DNA of 64,000 bases, from contig NZ_JAJQVM010000011.1 of assembly GCF_021234875.1 (NCBI RefSeq), positions 1 through 64,000 on the forward strand, in the 5' to 3' direction. Origin of the DNA: Marinibactrum halimedae. Lineage in GTDB: Bacteria; Pseudomonadota; Gammaproteobacteria; Pseudomonadales; Cellvibrionaceae. The notes beneath the pieces are model-generated. The model saw only the letters and a program-made list of their open reading frames with translations, ran no database searches and was not told the DNA's origin. Below, piece after piece: positions 18,729-28,274 of this stretch (positions are counted from its first letter, which is position 1; every line of letters starts with the position of its first letter). Made by a program: the position numbers and the translations under genes.

Positions 18729-18823
18729 AGTACACTTTTGCAGTCACAAATATCATTCATCATAACGATCATCCGTCAAAACGACGTTGGAAGCGATGAT
18801 AAAGAATGATTACTGAAACAAGA

Positions 18824-19915
18824 TTATCGTGGCATCACGCCACAGGCATTCAAAATACCCTGCCATGCTTTGGTATGTGACTCAACAGAAACTTGGTAAC
18901 GATTCCAAACACTCACCTCGGATTGCTCATCCCAGGTTTGGTGCCAATACATTTTCCAAGCAGGGTTCTCCATAACTTCTGGAGAGTCTTCATACACGGA
19001 CAATAATTTGCGTAATGACAATTGCAACGCCTTCGCTTCTTGGTACACCAACGCAATGTAAGGTTGAATCTCCCCGATGTAGAATTTAAAAAACACCGTT
19101 TGCAATACTTTTACCTCCGGTGGCGGGGTACTCAGCCCATGCGCCCCTGCTCGGCAAAAAGGTTCTTGATGGGTACGCATCTCCAACATGCGGGTCAATA
19201 CACTTAATTGATTTATTAATACATCCATCGCTCGCAATAATTGACCAGCGTATTTCACAGACCCAATTACCTGATACGCCAGTTCAACGTCTTGCTGAGG
19301 CAACCGCTCATGATCAAACCATCGCCGTTGCACACGAGCGAGCTCGGTAATGGCTTCGATCAGCTCACCGGCTTTTGCGGCGTTAGGTGGTAATGGCTCC
19401 ACAGCGGTCGAAAATAGCGTTTGGAACTCCTGGCTGGCGTAGGCCGCATTCCACGCTACGAACCAACGCTCTTGCGTTTTTACCGACACCGCTTTTTGCA
19501 GTTCTACCTGCAAATCCGTCGCATCCGGGTTATTTAACAACTGACGTAGACATTGGCGCGCAAGCACCAAAAATTCTGCTTCATACAGCCACTGCTGGCT
19601 ATCCGCCATCACCCGCCCCAAACCACTATTACGAGATCCAATTAGACGTTGTAAATCGCACTGAGACAGCCGTAAAAATTCAAGAATATCGATTGATAGT
19701 TCAGTAGTGACATGCTGCAATTCTCTTCGCTCAGGGTACAGCACCAGCGGTGTCGAATCCGGTTCTGGAAGACTGACCTCCAGCGCATTTCCCAGTCTAT
19801 ACCCATAGTTATCAACCATTCGCTCAGCATCACTCTTTCGCTCACAACCTGAGATAGAAAAAAGTAAGAACAATACTGATACAAACGTTGTTAAGAACCT
19901 TACTACTATCCTCAT
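18824..19915 (-). CDS. Lipoprotein, possibly DUF3080
   Basis: A protein of 363 residues from the start at 19915, chosen because it gives a compact lipoprotein signal (MRIVVRFLTTFVSVLFLLFSISGC, lipobox SISGC). The frame is open to 19999 with two further in-frame ATGs, all three supplied by an 18-bp tandem repeat. The mature part is mostly helical and Gln/Leu-rich (LRLSQCDLQRLIGSRNSGLGRVM). My best guess, from memory, is the DUF3080 group of gammaproteobacterial lipoproteins, and no function is known. It lies immediately downstream of a GNAT gene on the same strand. Confidence 0.72.
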   Translation of the reverse strand: MRIVVRFLTTFVSVLFLLFSISGCERKSDAERMVDNYGYRLGNALEVSLPEPDSTPLVLYPERRELQHVTTELSIDILEFLRLSQCDLQRLIGSRNSGLGRVMADSQQWLYEAEFLVLARQCLRQLLNNPDATDLQVELQKAVSVKTQERWFVAWNAAYASQEFQTLFSTAVEPLPPNAAKAGELIEAITELARVQRRWFDHERLPQQDVELAYQVIGSVKYAGQLLRAMDVLINQLSVLTRMLEMRTHQEPFCRAGAHGLSTPPPEVKVLQTVFFKFYIGEIQPYIALVYQEAKALQLSLRKLLSVYEDSPEVMENPAWKMYWHQTWDEQSEVSVWNRYQVSVESHTKAWQGILNACGVMPR

Positions 19916-19963
19916 TACTACTACGGGCCTCATTACTGCCACGAGCCTCATTACTACGATAGC
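19910..19963. repeat. 18-bp tandem repeat carrying start codons
   Basis: Three 18-bp units (19910-19927, 19928-19945, 19946-19963) each begin CCTCATTACT on the plus strand. On the minus strand each supplies an in-frame ATGAGG, giving MRLVAV, MRPVVV and MRIVVR before the lipoprotein signal. Confidence 0.88.
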
Positions 19964-20046
19964 TGGTATTTTGGGGGAGAAGGCAACACAACTACGCACA
20001 AGTTTACCTTTTTCGGGGTGAAGGTTCGGGGTGAGAATGGAACAAA

Positions 20047-20664
20047 TCAGGGGTAAGGGCGAAGAGGTGAAGGCGAAATTCGCTTCTCCATCACGGCAAC
20101 CTCATGTTCACGAAGGCGATTCACACGAAGCGTACGCCATCCAAATTGCTCGTAATAACTTTCTTTGTCGGTGGTAAAAAGCCGGAGGCGTTCAAAGCAA
20201 TGGCTTTGAGCCGCCAGCTCTAAGTGGCGAATTAATACTTGACCAAGCCCCAAGCCACGGTGCGGGCGATGAACATACAAATTACTCAACCAAGGGCTGA
20301 GTTCACCACTGGGCCTAGGGTAAGTTACCAAACTAATGGAACCCAACAGCACTGGCTGGCTGGGTCGATCCTCCATTGGAATACGACGGCGATTTAACGA
20401 ACGATTTTCACAGGGGGTTAACGACGACTGCGCATAGGCCACAAAGGTTCGGGGTAAGTCCGTACCATTTAGATGTTGAACCAAGCGTCGTCTGCGCTCA
20501 TTAAAATCCGCATCAGGGGAGACTTTGCACCACTCTTTGTGATGCCACATGGCTAATGTATCCAACCAGTGAGGGAATGCACTGAGGCATCCCACTCTCA
20601 CATCCGATACATTAATGATGGGAGTTGTGGTTCTTGGTAAACAACTGGGCGCGAATTTCATCAT
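20047..20664 (-). CDS. GNAT-family N-acetyltransferase
   Basis: About 205 residues. The acetyl-CoA site is visible in SNLYVHRPHRGLGLGQVLIRHLELAA (motif A, R-G-x-G-x-G). YYEQFGWRTL near the C-terminus is the typical last strands of GNAT enzymes. The N-terminal region (HWLDTLAMWHHKEW) is also common in the group. The substrate cannot be inferred. The start at 20664 has GGAAG 9 nt upstream; the frame is open to 20700. A degenerate 13-bp duplication (about 20012-20037) separates it from the lipoprotein gene downstream. Confidence 0.85.
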   Translation of the reverse strand: MMKFAPSCLPRTTTPIINVSDVRVGCLSAFPHWLDTLAMWHHKEWCKVSPDADFNERRRRLVQHLNGTDLPRTFVAYAQSSLTPCENRSLNRRRIPMEDRPSQPVLLGSISLVTYPRPSGELSPWLSNLYVHRPHRGLGLGQVLIRHLELAAQSHCFERLRLFTTDKESYYEQFGWRTLRVNRLREHEVAVMEKRISPSPLRPYP

Positions 20665-20793
20665 TATTATTATCTTCCAGTCTGCAACACATAAGATCAC
20701 AATAGGGCTCTACCCACCGTTTTACAATGACTCCCCAGCAATTTGCTTCGTTAGCCATTACCTTCGTGTGTCATTGCTGAGCCCGTTATGAAT

Positions 20794-21777
20794 TCAGAAC
20801 GTAATTTCTTCCCCATGAGCTTGCTTGTCTGCATGATAAGACGAACGTACTAAGGGGCCACAGGCAGCGTGGACAAAGCCTAACTCTTTTGCCACAGCCG
20901 TGTACTCATCAAACTCTTCAGGCGTAACGTAGCGCTTAACCGGCAAATGATCACGAGAAGGCTGCAAATACTGCCCTATGGTGAGCATATCGATATCGTG
21001 CTCGCGCATGTCATGGAGTACTTCGATAATTTGCTCTTTGGTTTCACCCAAGCCCACCATCAACCCCGATTTGGTTTTGATATCTGGACGACGAGCTTTG
21101 TATTCCTTCAATAATTTAAGAGACCATTTGTAGTTCGCACCAGGGCGTGCTTCGCGATATAAGCTGGGCACAGTTTCCAGATTATGATTGAAAACATCGG
21201 GAGCCTCTTGCGCCAAAATATCCAATGCAATTTCCATACGCCCACGAAAATCCGGCGTTAAGATTTCAACTTGAAGGTCCGGCGAGAAAGCTCTGGCTTC
21301 GCGAATACAATCCGCAAAGTGTTGGGCACCTCCGTCACGTAGGTCATCACGATCAACCGATGTAATCACGACGTAACGCAAGCGCATCTCGGCAATGGCT
21401 TCTGCCAAATGGCGAGGCTCTTTAGAGTCTAGGGGGTTAGGCTTTCCATGTCCCACATCGCAAAATGGGCAACGGCGGGTGCAGATATCGCCCATAATCA
21501 TAAACGTCGCGGTTCCACCCGAGAAACACTCCCCCAAATTCGGGCAAGAGGCTTCCTCGCATACACTTGAGAGGCCATTTTTACGCAGAATTTTCTTAAT
21601 ACGCTCCACCTCGGGCGATAGAGGCATACGTACTCTGATCCAATCTGGCTTTTTCTCAAACCGATCCGTTGCAATAACCTTGACGGGAATACGCTCAACT
21701 TTGTCAGCATTGCGTAATTTTTCACCCTGCTTGTGGCGGGTGGTGCGTTTTACCGGGACAATTTCGGGTGAATCCAT
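20794..21777 (-). CDS. lipA: Lipoyl synthase
   Basis: A radical-SAM enzyme that inserts two sulfurs into octanoyl groups on the E2 and H proteins, 327 residues. The radical-SAM cluster is [11 protein letters not shown] (CxxxCxxC form). The auxiliary [4Fe-4S] cluster cysteines lie in [12 protein letters not shown], and the C-terminal conserved Ser is in [31 protein letters not shown] and [11 protein letters not shown] are further hallmarks. It lies downstream of lipB, which makes its octanoylated substrate, in the usual order. Confidence 0.97.
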   Translation of the reverse strand: MDSPEIVPVKRTTRHKQGEKLRNADKVERIPVKVIATDRFEKKPDWIRVRMPLSPEVERIKKILRKNGLSSVCEEASCPNLGECFSGGTATFMIMGDICTRRCPFCDVGHGKPNPLDSKEPRHLAEAIAEMRLRYVVITSVDRDDLRDGGAQHFADCIREARAFSPDLQVEILTPDFRGRMEIALDILAQEAPDVFNHNLETVPSLYREARPGANYKWSLKLLKEYKARRPDIKTKSGLMVGLGETKEQIIEVLHDMREHDIDMLTIGQYLQPSRDHLPVKRYVTPEEFDEYTAVAKELGFVHAACGPLVRSSYHADKQAHGEEITF

Positions 21778-21900
21778 AATGAATGAATCTCTTAACGGGT
21801 GTTCAAATACGTTTGGCTCAAGTGCCTATTGCGCAAATCATCATTATTAAAATATGCGCCGTCTCATACACACTTGCGAGTGAAGCGAATACGCTGTCAA

Positions 21901-22614
21901 TTACGTCTGCGTCTGGATTATCGATTCATGACATGCATCGGTAAACCCCAAACGCTCCATTAAAGTACGAATCAATGTGCTTTTGACTTGTTGAAAAGAA
22001 CCTTCTGACTGCCAACTAGGCATGACATCTTGCACCTGTGACATTGGCATACCCGCATACCCACAGGGGTTGATACGAGAAAAGGGCGATAAATCCATAG
22101 CAACATTCAGGGCTAGCCCATGAAAGCTAGACCCTTTACGAACACGCAGCCCCAACGAGGCAATCTTATGCTCATGGTTGTTATGCTGAACATAGACTCC
22201 AGGTGCATCAGCCTTCGGGTACGCGGTTACCTCAATAGAACACAATGTCTCAACGATACTGGTTTCAATGGCGGTCACTAATTCACGTACCCCCATTTTC
22301 TTACGGCGAATATCAACCAAAGGGTAAATCACCAGCTGCCCAGGACCGTGATAGGTTACCTGCCCCCCTCGATCTACCTGCACAACAGGAATGTCTCCCG
22401 GCGCTAAAATATGCTCGGCTTTTCCAGCCTGGCCTTGGGTAAAGACCGGAGTATGCTCCACCACCCAGATTTCATCTTGGGTGTGCTGATCGCGAGCATC
22501 GGTAAATTCAAGCATACTTTTCCAAACAGGCTCGTAGGCTTGCTGGCCTAAATCCCGAATGACAACGGTATGGATGTCTACGCCCGAAACAGATGAAGTC
22601 AACGGCTGATTCAC
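21901..22614 (-). CDS. lipB: Lipoyl(octanoyl) transferase
   Basis: Transfers octanoate from acyl carrier protein to lipoyl domains; 237 residues. Signatures seen: [41 protein letters not shown], and the catalytic region NPCGYAGM with the active-site Cys. FHGLALNV supplies the conserved His/Leu stretch. The start is GTG at 22614, 4 nt after the ybeD stop, so translation is probably coupled. Confidence 0.96.
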   Translation of the reverse strand: MNQPLTSSVSGVDIHTVVIRDLGQQAYEPVWKSMLEFTDARDQHTQDEIWVVEHTPVFTQGQAGKAEHILAPGDIPVVQVDRGGQVTYHGPGQLVIYPLVDIRRKKMGVRELVTAIETSIVETLCSIEVTAYPKADAPGVYVQHNNHEHKIASLGLRVRKGSSFHGLALNVAMDLSPFSRINPCGYAGMPMSQVQDVMPSWQSEGSFQQVKSTLIRTLMERLGFTDACHESIIQTQT

Positions 22615-22618
22615 TTCT

Positions 22619-22909
22619 CTAAATCACCATTTTGACAATGGAGTGACGTTTCAGCTCCTCAAAGATAGTGCGAAGTTGAGGCTCACCAGTGGCTTCAATT
22701 TTGACGGTAATAGACTGGAAGGTTCCTTTACTGCTATCACGCACCGTCATGGCAGACGGGTCGAATCCTGGTGCATGACGCCCAAACACGTCGATGACCA
22801 GTAAGCGCAGTGGCTCCCCGGCATCACCCATGACTTTAATTGGGTAATCTGGGCATGGAAATTCTATTTTAGGGGGTTCGTTTTGGCTATCCACCACTTT
22901 ACTGACCAT
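22619..22909 (-). CDS. ybeD: DUF493 protein YbeD
   Basis: A 96-residue small cytoplasmic protein with an ACT-like fold. It has the conserved [17 protein letters not shown] start and [29 protein letters not shown]. Its function is uncertain; it sits between dacA and lipB in most gammaproteobacteria, as it does here. Confidence 0.94.
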   Translation of the reverse strand: MVSKVVDSQNEPPKIEFPCPDYPIKVMGDAGEPLRLLVIDVFGRHAPGFDPSAMTVRDSSKGTFQSITVKIEATGEPQLRTIFEELKRHSIVKMVI

Positions 22910-23040
22910 GATTGCGTGCTCAAACTTTCGAGGTACATATTCTTATAAATTGTGGTCGATTATAACGGTATTGAGACGCCTCTTGATAGACCTGCCCAAA
23001 TCCTTATAGAAAAATCCACTCTCTTTAATCAAACGCACAT

Positions 23041-23067
23041 AAAAAACCCGGCGAGGCTACCGGGCTT
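23041..23067 (-). terminator. Terminator downstream of dacA
   Basis: On the minus strand CCCGG and CCGGG pair around an 8-nt loop and are followed by a T-run. It separates dacA from ybeD, so the lip genes probably have their own promoter. Confidence 0.8.
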
Positions 23068-23096
23068 TCATTGAATATTGATTCACAATAAGGATA

Positions 23097-23128
23097 AATG
23101 ATTGAGCTCTATAATGATTGAACTCTAT
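23097..23128. repeat. 16-bp tandem duplication
   Basis: AATGATTGAGCTCTAT and AATGATTGAACTCTAT follow directly on each other (one mismatch), between dacA and its terminator. Confidence 0.88.
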
Positions 23129-23146
23129 AAAGTTGAATTCACCGAG

Positions 23147-24370
23147 TTACCCATTGAATAGATTCATAAAAAACAGCAGAAGACTATCCCAGATTCGAGC
23201 AAAAAACCCCGCTTGCTCAATGGCTTTTTTCGCCACTAATGAACGCTCAAGTAGCTTTTCATCCTCTAAGGCAACCGTTAACACGCCCAACTCTTCATTG
23301 GTGGCAATCGGCGCTTTAATCACCTCTTCCATAGACACTTCCGCTTTTAAATTATCGGCCGCCCCTCGCGGAATCGTAAGGTGTATATCTTCTGGAACGC
23401 TAAGTTCGATAATATCGTCCTTTCCACCCCACACTTTGGATTCGGTTAACACGTCACCTGCCGAGTACAAACGATGAGTTTGATAGTAGCGAAAACCATA
23501 GGACAAGAGCTTCTGTGATTCGCTAGCACGGGCGCTCTCTGAGCGAGTGCCCATTACCACTGAAATTAAACGCATGTTGTCTCGCTTGGCAGAAGACACT
23601 AAACAATAGCCAGCCGCATCAGTGTGGCCTGTTTTAATACCATCCACACTGTCGTCGCGAAACAATAACTGATTTCGGTTGCGTTGTGTTTTCGGTTGTT
23701 CGCCAGGCGCACCGTAAGTAAATTGTTTCTCTGCATACAAAGCATAGTGACTAGGAAAGTCATTAATCAGCGCCTTCGCTAACAACGATAAATCCCATGC
23801 CGTTGTGAAATGCCCCTCTGCTGGCCAGCCAGTGGCATTTTTAAACTGTGTGTTGGACATGCCCAACAGTGACGCCTGTTGGTTCATAATGTCCACAAAA
23901 CCGTCTTCACTACCCGCAATATATTCCGCCAGTGCCACCGAGGCATCATTGCCCGATTGAATGATCACCCCACGCAATAAATCTTTTACACTGACTTCTG
24001 TGCCTTCACGCACAAACATTCTGGAGCCACCCATTTTCCATGCACGAACACTGATGGGCACCAAATCGGTTTCATTGATATTTCCGCGCTCAATTTCAGA
24101 CGACACAATGTAACTTGTCATCATTTTAGTCAGACTGGCTGGGGGCAGAGGCTCATTAGCATTATGCTCGACTAACACTTTTCCGGTTGTTGCATCAATT
24201 AAAAGATAACCGGTTGCTGCCAATTGTGGCGGGGCAGGAATAATGGTTTGTTGAGCATGAGTTGGTGTAACAAGCCCCATCGTTGGTAGAAGCACCCCAA
24301 CAGAAAACGCGATCACCATAGTATTTGAGACAACCGCAGCGGATAATCTTTTTAATAGTTTTTTTAACAT
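23147..24370 (-). CDS. dacA: D-alanyl-D-alanine carboxypeptidase (PBP5/6 type)
   Basis: A periplasmic penicillin-binding protein that trims the terminal D-Ala from pentapeptide stems; 407 residues. A signal peptide ends near THAQ. The serine peptidase triad motifs are PASLTKMMTSY (SxxK), SGNDAS (SxN) and IKTGHTDAAGYC (KTG). The C-terminal DacA domain is followed by an amphipathic helix (ARIWDSLLLFFMNLFNG) that anchors the protein to the inner membrane, as in E. coli PBP5. Downstream of rlpA, in conserved order. Confidence 0.96.
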   Translation of the reverse strand: MLKKLLKRLSAAVVSNTMVIAFSVGVLLPTMGLVTPTHAQQTIIPAPPQLAATGYLLIDATTGKVLVEHNANEPLPPASLTKMMTSYIVSSEIERGNINETDLVPISVRAWKMGGSRMFVREGTEVSVKDLLRGVIIQSGNDASVALAEYIAGSEDGFVDIMNQQASLLGMSNTQFKNATGWPAEGHFTTAWDLSLLAKALINDFPSHYALYAEKQFTYGAPGEQPKTQRNRNQLLFRDDSVDGIKTGHTDAAGYCLVSSAKRDNMRLISVVMGTRSESARASESQKLLSYGFRYYQTHRLYSAGDVLTESKVWGGKDDIIELSVPEDIHLTIPRGAADNLKAEVSMEEVIKAPIATNEELGVLTVALEDEKLLERSLVAKKAIEQAGFFARIWDSLLLFFMNLFNG

Positions 24371-24748
24371 GGTATTAACTGATTCATGAGTTCGGATAAA
24401 TATTCTTAAATGTCAGTATAGAAATTAAATGCACCTCAAAAACAGAGACATTTAAAAAGTAAATATTTCTGAAATTCGTACAGCACCATTCGTACTTTCT
24501 ACGATTTCTACACCAACCGTTTAGAATGGTGAAAAATTGAGAACAAAGAGTGTAACAGGTATGCCACTGTGTCACAGCGTTAGACGTTATATTTCAAAAC
24601 CACTCTTCTTATACAGGACTCATTTTACATAGAACACTATTTAAACAAGACACTATTTACACAAGACACCATTTGCACAGGGCACTCTTTTTACACAAAG
24701 CGCCCTGTTTTACATTCGCCTTTTAAACACCATTCGTGCAGATAAACA
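24371..24748. other. Intergenic gap with degenerate repeats
   Basis: Between rlpA and dacA. A short frame (24384-24575, minus) has no recognisable content. The main structure is the 16-bp repeat at 24627-24690. Confidence 0.5.
24627..24690. repeat. Degenerate 16-bp tandem repeat, about four copies
   Basis: Successive units follow the pattern ACACAAGACACTATTT, for example 24643-24658 and 24659-24674. The flanking units are more diverged. Confidence 0.8.
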
Positions 24749-25663
24749 TTATTCGTAGACGACGTAGGGCGTCGCCAATTTTTTGGTTTGCAATAAATCA
24801 CGCAAGCTGAGCAAACGCCAATTATCGGCAATGGGGCCGATGCGTACACGAAATAGCGGTGTGGATGCATCTTGTGGCTTGATAGTAACCGGAAAATCCG
24901 TCACCGCCTGCACTTTTGTACGCAACGTTTCTGCAGCAGTGTGAGAGCTAAAAGCACCCACCTGTAAATAGGTGTTCTCAGGTAATTCATAGCCTGCAGA
25001 ATTTACAGGGGTAGGGGCTCGCTGAATACTGGCATCGGGTGCATTTACATCCTGCGTGGAACGTGAAGTGTTTTGAGCGTATTGACCCTGCTGCGCTTGC
25101 CAGGCTACTGGGTCGATGGCCACCACCTCTACCCTAGCAGTGCCCTTATTCACAAACCCTAATTTTTTTGCCGCCGAATAAGTCACATCAATAATACGGC
25201 CTTTATGAAAAGGGCCTCGGTCATTAACTCGCACAATGACTTTACGGCCGTTATCTAAATTCGTCACTTCCACATAGCTCGGCAATGGCAACGATTTATG
25301 GGCTGCCGTCATGCCGTACATATTGTAAATTTCACCACTTGAGGTTTGGTGGCCATGGAATTTTCTACCGTACCAACTGGCAATACCCCGCTCACGGTAG
25401 CCTTTACTGCCTTCTAGTACGTAGTAAGTTTGTCCCAACACTTTATAGGGAGATTTATTTCCCGATAGGCTTTTAGGCTCGACTTTTGGAGTCGCATCTT
25501 CGATATGACGGACATCCATGGGCGCATCGGGATAGCTGTCATGTCTCTCACTGTAACGACCCGCATTAGGATTATCACGATGCTCATAATGAGAGTTCAC
25601 ACAAGCACTGAGTGCAACACTCAACCCAGCCATGATACCCAAACGTGTGATTCCAGTACGCAT
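24749..25663 (-). CDS. rlpA: Septal ring lytic transglycosylase RlpA
   Basis: An outer-membrane lipoprotein that cleaves denuded glycan strands at division sites. The start at 25663 yields a lipoprotein signal with lipobox LSAC (304 residues), although the frame is open to 25786. The double-psi beta-barrel domain is clear (GIASWYGRKFHGHQTSSGE, MTAAHKSLPLPSYVEVTNL, VRVNDRGPFHKGRIIDVTYSAA) and includes catalytic Asp/His candidates. A C-terminal SPOR domain follows (TYLQVGAFSSHTAAETL through FRVRIGPI). It lies between mltB and dacA, the usual position. Confidence 0.95.
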   Translation of the reverse strand: MRTGITRLGIMAGLSVALSACVNSHYEHRDNPNAGRYSERHDSYPDAPMDVRHIEDATPKVEPKSLSGNKSPYKVLGQTYYVLEGSKGYRERGIASWYGRKFHGHQTSSGEIYNMYGMTAAHKSLPLPSYVEVTNLDNGRKVIVRVNDRGPFHKGRIIDVTYSAAKKLGFVNKGTARVEVVAIDPVAWQAQQGQYAQNTSRSTQDVNAPDASIQRAPTPVNSAGYELPENTYLQVGAFSSHTAAETLRTKVQAVTDFPVTIKPQDASTPLFRVRIGPIADNWRLLSLRDLLQTKKLATPYVVYE

Positions 25664-25744
25664 ATGACAAAACTTCACGCAATAACGAACTATACCCATA
25701 GCATTCCCAAACACCGATTCCTCAGTCATCAATCTAGTGACACC

Positions 25745-25817
25745 ATCACCCAATAACGATCCAACAAAGACCCAACAACGACCCAATAACTACTCGACAA
25801 CTACTCAAAACTCTATC
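25745..25817. repeat. Irregular short repeats upstream of rlpA
   Basis: Several imperfect copies of CCCAATAACGA and GACAACTACTC-like units follow one another. Unit lengths vary from 10 to 14. Confidence 0.6.
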
Positions 25818-25898
25818 CGATCACTATGCAAACGCAACAATACTGCAACACTCTCACAAAGTAGACGCACAATATACGTACGTCTTACTTTATCAAAA

Positions 25899-26960
25899 TT
25901 ACCCTTGGTATTTTGTTTTTATAGATTGACTTAACTGATGTACCGCCATCGCGTACATCGTACTGCGGTTGTAACGTGTGATGACATAAAAGTTGTGGAG
26001 GCCGACCCAAAATTCGGCGCCTTTTTTACCATCGAGCTTGAATACCCGAGCAGGAAGCTCCCCCTCCAGTGTGGCTAATGGGGCATAACCGGCTTGTGTA
26101 ATTTCGCCAATAGTGCGTTCCGGTTTGAGGCCATCGTCTAACAGACTCGTATCATGCGATTTATTGACTTTGACACGCTCTGTGACCAACTCCCCGGTCT
26201 TCCATCCATGTCGCGTAAAATAATTGGCTACACTGCCAATGGCATCGACGGGGTTATCCCAAATATCAATGGCGTTGTCGCCATCAAAATCAGCAGCATA
26301 CGCACGGTAACTTGAGGGCATAAATTGCCCATACCCCATAGCCCCAGCATAAGAACCCAACAGATCCAAAGGCTGGCGCGTTTGTTCACGGCTGAGCAGC
26401 AAAAACTCTTTTAATTCTTTTCGAAAAAACGGCGCACGAGGAGGATAATCAAACGCCAGTGTCGACAACGCATCCATGACTCGATATCGGCCTTTGTTAC
26501 CACCGTAACGCGTTTCAACGCCAATAATGGCCACAATAATTTCAGCAGGAACACCGTAGGTTTTTTCCGCCCTGGCTAGCACCGACTCATGCTTTTTCCA
26601 AAACTCGACGCCTTTATCGATGCGGGATTGAGTCAGAAAAATATCTTGGTATTCACTCCATGGTTTTACCTTTTCTGCCGGGCGCGACATGGCATCGAGA
26701 ATCGATTGTTTACGCTTCACCTGTGAAAACCACTGACCGAGTTGATCTTGTTCAAATTGGTGCTCAGTCACCATTTCCTTGATGAACGCTTCGACTTGTT
26801 CATTATTGTCATAGTCACCGGCGAAGGCCACGCCTCCCATACAAGACATCAAAAAAATGGAACACAGTTTTTTTCTCAGAGAAGGTAACGCTGGCACGTT
26901 ACGACGGAACATTTCGCTCATACGAGCAGATTTTTGCGTTAAGAAGCACGCTTTTATCAC
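25899..26960 (-). CDS. mltB: Lytic murein transglycosylase B
   Basis: Cleaves the MurNAc-GlcNAc bond to form 1,6-anhydro ends, 353 residues. The GTG at 26960 is taken as start because AGGAG lies 5 nt upstream; another GTG at 26966 overlaps that site. An N-terminal secretion signal (KLCSIFLMSCMGGVAFAG) is present. The catalytic Glu is in IVAIIGVETRYGGNKG. The SltB-type motifs LGSYAGAMGYGQFMPSSYRAYA and FDGDNAIDIWDNPVDAIGSVANYF are clear. It lies after rodA in the cluster. Confidence 0.95.
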   Translation of the reverse strand: MIKACFLTQKSARMSEMFRRNVPALPSLRKKLCSIFLMSCMGGVAFAGDYDNNEQVEAFIKEMVTEHQFEQDQLGQWFSQVKRKQSILDAMSRPAEKVKPWSEYQDIFLTQSRIDKGVEFWKKHESVLARAEKTYGVPAEIIVAIIGVETRYGGNKGRYRVMDALSTLAFDYPPRAPFFRKELKEFLLLSREQTRQPLDLLGSYAGAMGYGQFMPSSYRAYAADFDGDNAIDIWDNPVDAIGSVANYFTRHGWKTGELVTERVKVNKSHDTSLLDDGLKPERTIGEITQAGYAPLATLEGELPARVFKLDGKKGAEFWVGLHNFYVITRYNRSTMYAMAVHQLSQSIKTKYQG

Positions 26961-27128
26961 AGTCACTCCTAATCAATTTATACTTGGCACGGTTATTATT
27001 AAAAGAATAAAGCAAAGTTTAGCGTCGGCTATTTGAACGCAAGGTAAATGCATGGTGATTTTTCAATCACTTATTAACACTGTAACGATTTAACTTAATA
27101 CGCTATTCATAGCAGACACACAGAACGG

Positions 27129-28274
27129 TTAAAGGTTTAAATTAATCCGTTTACGCTCAGTGCTAACGGCCATCAATAAACCAAACCCCACCATCAATGT
27201 GAGTAGTGAAGTGCCCCCATGGCTTACAAACGGTAAAGGTACACCAACCACCGGCAACAAACCGGCAACCATGCCAATATTGACGAAAATAAAAACAAAT
27301 AAGGTAAAAGTAATACTGCCAGCCAATAACCGGCTAAAGGTTTGCTGTGAAGAGACGGCAATCAGTAGCCCTCGCCCCAAGATCAATACATACAACCCTA
27401 TTAACGCCAATACCCCCACCAAACCAAACTCTTCAGCAAGCACAGCAATAATAAAATCCGTATGACTTTCCGGTAGAAAGTCCAATTGTGATTGTGTCCC
27501 GTTCAACCAACCTTTTCCGTGGACCCCACCAGAACCAATAGCCGTTTTCGACTGAATGATATTCCACCCGGAGCCTAATTTATCGGCCTCCGGATCTAGC
27601 AATGTCAAAATTCTTGTACGCTGATATTCATGCAATCCAAATCGCCACATCGGCCAAGCGCTGGCCAAGACGATACCCAAAGCACCAAAAATATAACGCC
27701 AACCTAGGCCGGCCAAAAACAAGACAATTAATCCTGACATGGCAATCAATAATGACGTGCCCAAATCCGGCTGACGCATAATTAAAATGGTGGGAACAAA
27801 CACCAATACCAAGGTGACCACAATATGTTTAAACCGGGGAGGAATCGCACGTCGACACAAATATGCAGCAATCATAATCGGGGTTGCTACTTTCATGATT
27901 TCTGAAGGCTGAAATCGAAACCCGCCTAACGACAACCAACGCTGCGCGCCTTTGGCTCCGACCCCAAAAAATAAGACGCACACCAACAACACCACGCCCC
28001 CAATGTAAAACCACCATGCCCATCGTTCGAGAAACTGGAGATTTACCTGAGCGACGATAAACATCCCCACGTAGCCCAAACCAAAAAAGACCATTTGACG
28101 CTTCACATAATGGGTATCCGTACCGCTGGCACTGTAAAGCACCACCAAGCCAAAGCCGGTTAACAGCATTAGCAACATAAGTAATGTTGGGTCGATGTGA
28201 AGACGTCGCCAAAGGTTCGTCGGTCGACGAAAATCAGCGTCCGGCATACGCCGTAAAAAATCGCCGGCAGTCAT
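27129..28274 (-). CDS. rodA: Rod-shape SEDS glycosyltransferase RodA
   Basis: An inner-membrane peptidoglycan polymerase of the elongasome, 381 residues, about ten transmembrane segments. SEDS motifs are evident: RQMVFFGLGYV, GAKGAQRWLSLGGFRFQPSEIMKVA, RQPDLGTSLLI, FLPESHTDFIIAVLAEEFG and GVPLPFVSHGGTSLL. Its ATG overlaps the stop of mrdA by 4 nt (ATGA). That fits its obligate pairing with PBP2. Confidence 0.97.
   Translation of the reverse strand: MTAGDFLRRMPDADFRRPTNLWRRLHIDPTLLMLLMLLTGFGLVVLYSASGTDTHYVKRQMVFFGLGYVGMFIVAQVNLQFLERWAWWFYIGGVVLLVCVLFFGVGAKGAQRWLSLGGFRFQPSEIMKVATPIMIAAYLCRRAIPPRFKHIVVTLVLVFVPTILIMRQPDLGTSLLIAMSGLIVLFLAGLGWRYIFGALGIVLASAWPMWRFGLHEYQRTRILTLLDPEADKLGSGWNIIQSKTAIGSGGVHGKGWLNGTQSQLDFLPESHTDFIIAVLAEEFGLVGVLALIGLYVLILGRGLLIAVSSQQTFSRLLAGSITFTLFVFIFVNIGMVAGLLPVVGVPLPFVSHGGTSLLTLMVGFGLLMAVSTERKRINLNL

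Noticed and set aside
24384-24575. Minus-strand frame between rlpA and dacA
   Set aside because: Cys/Tyr/Asn-rich without domain or binding site; typical of AT-rich non-coding sequence.
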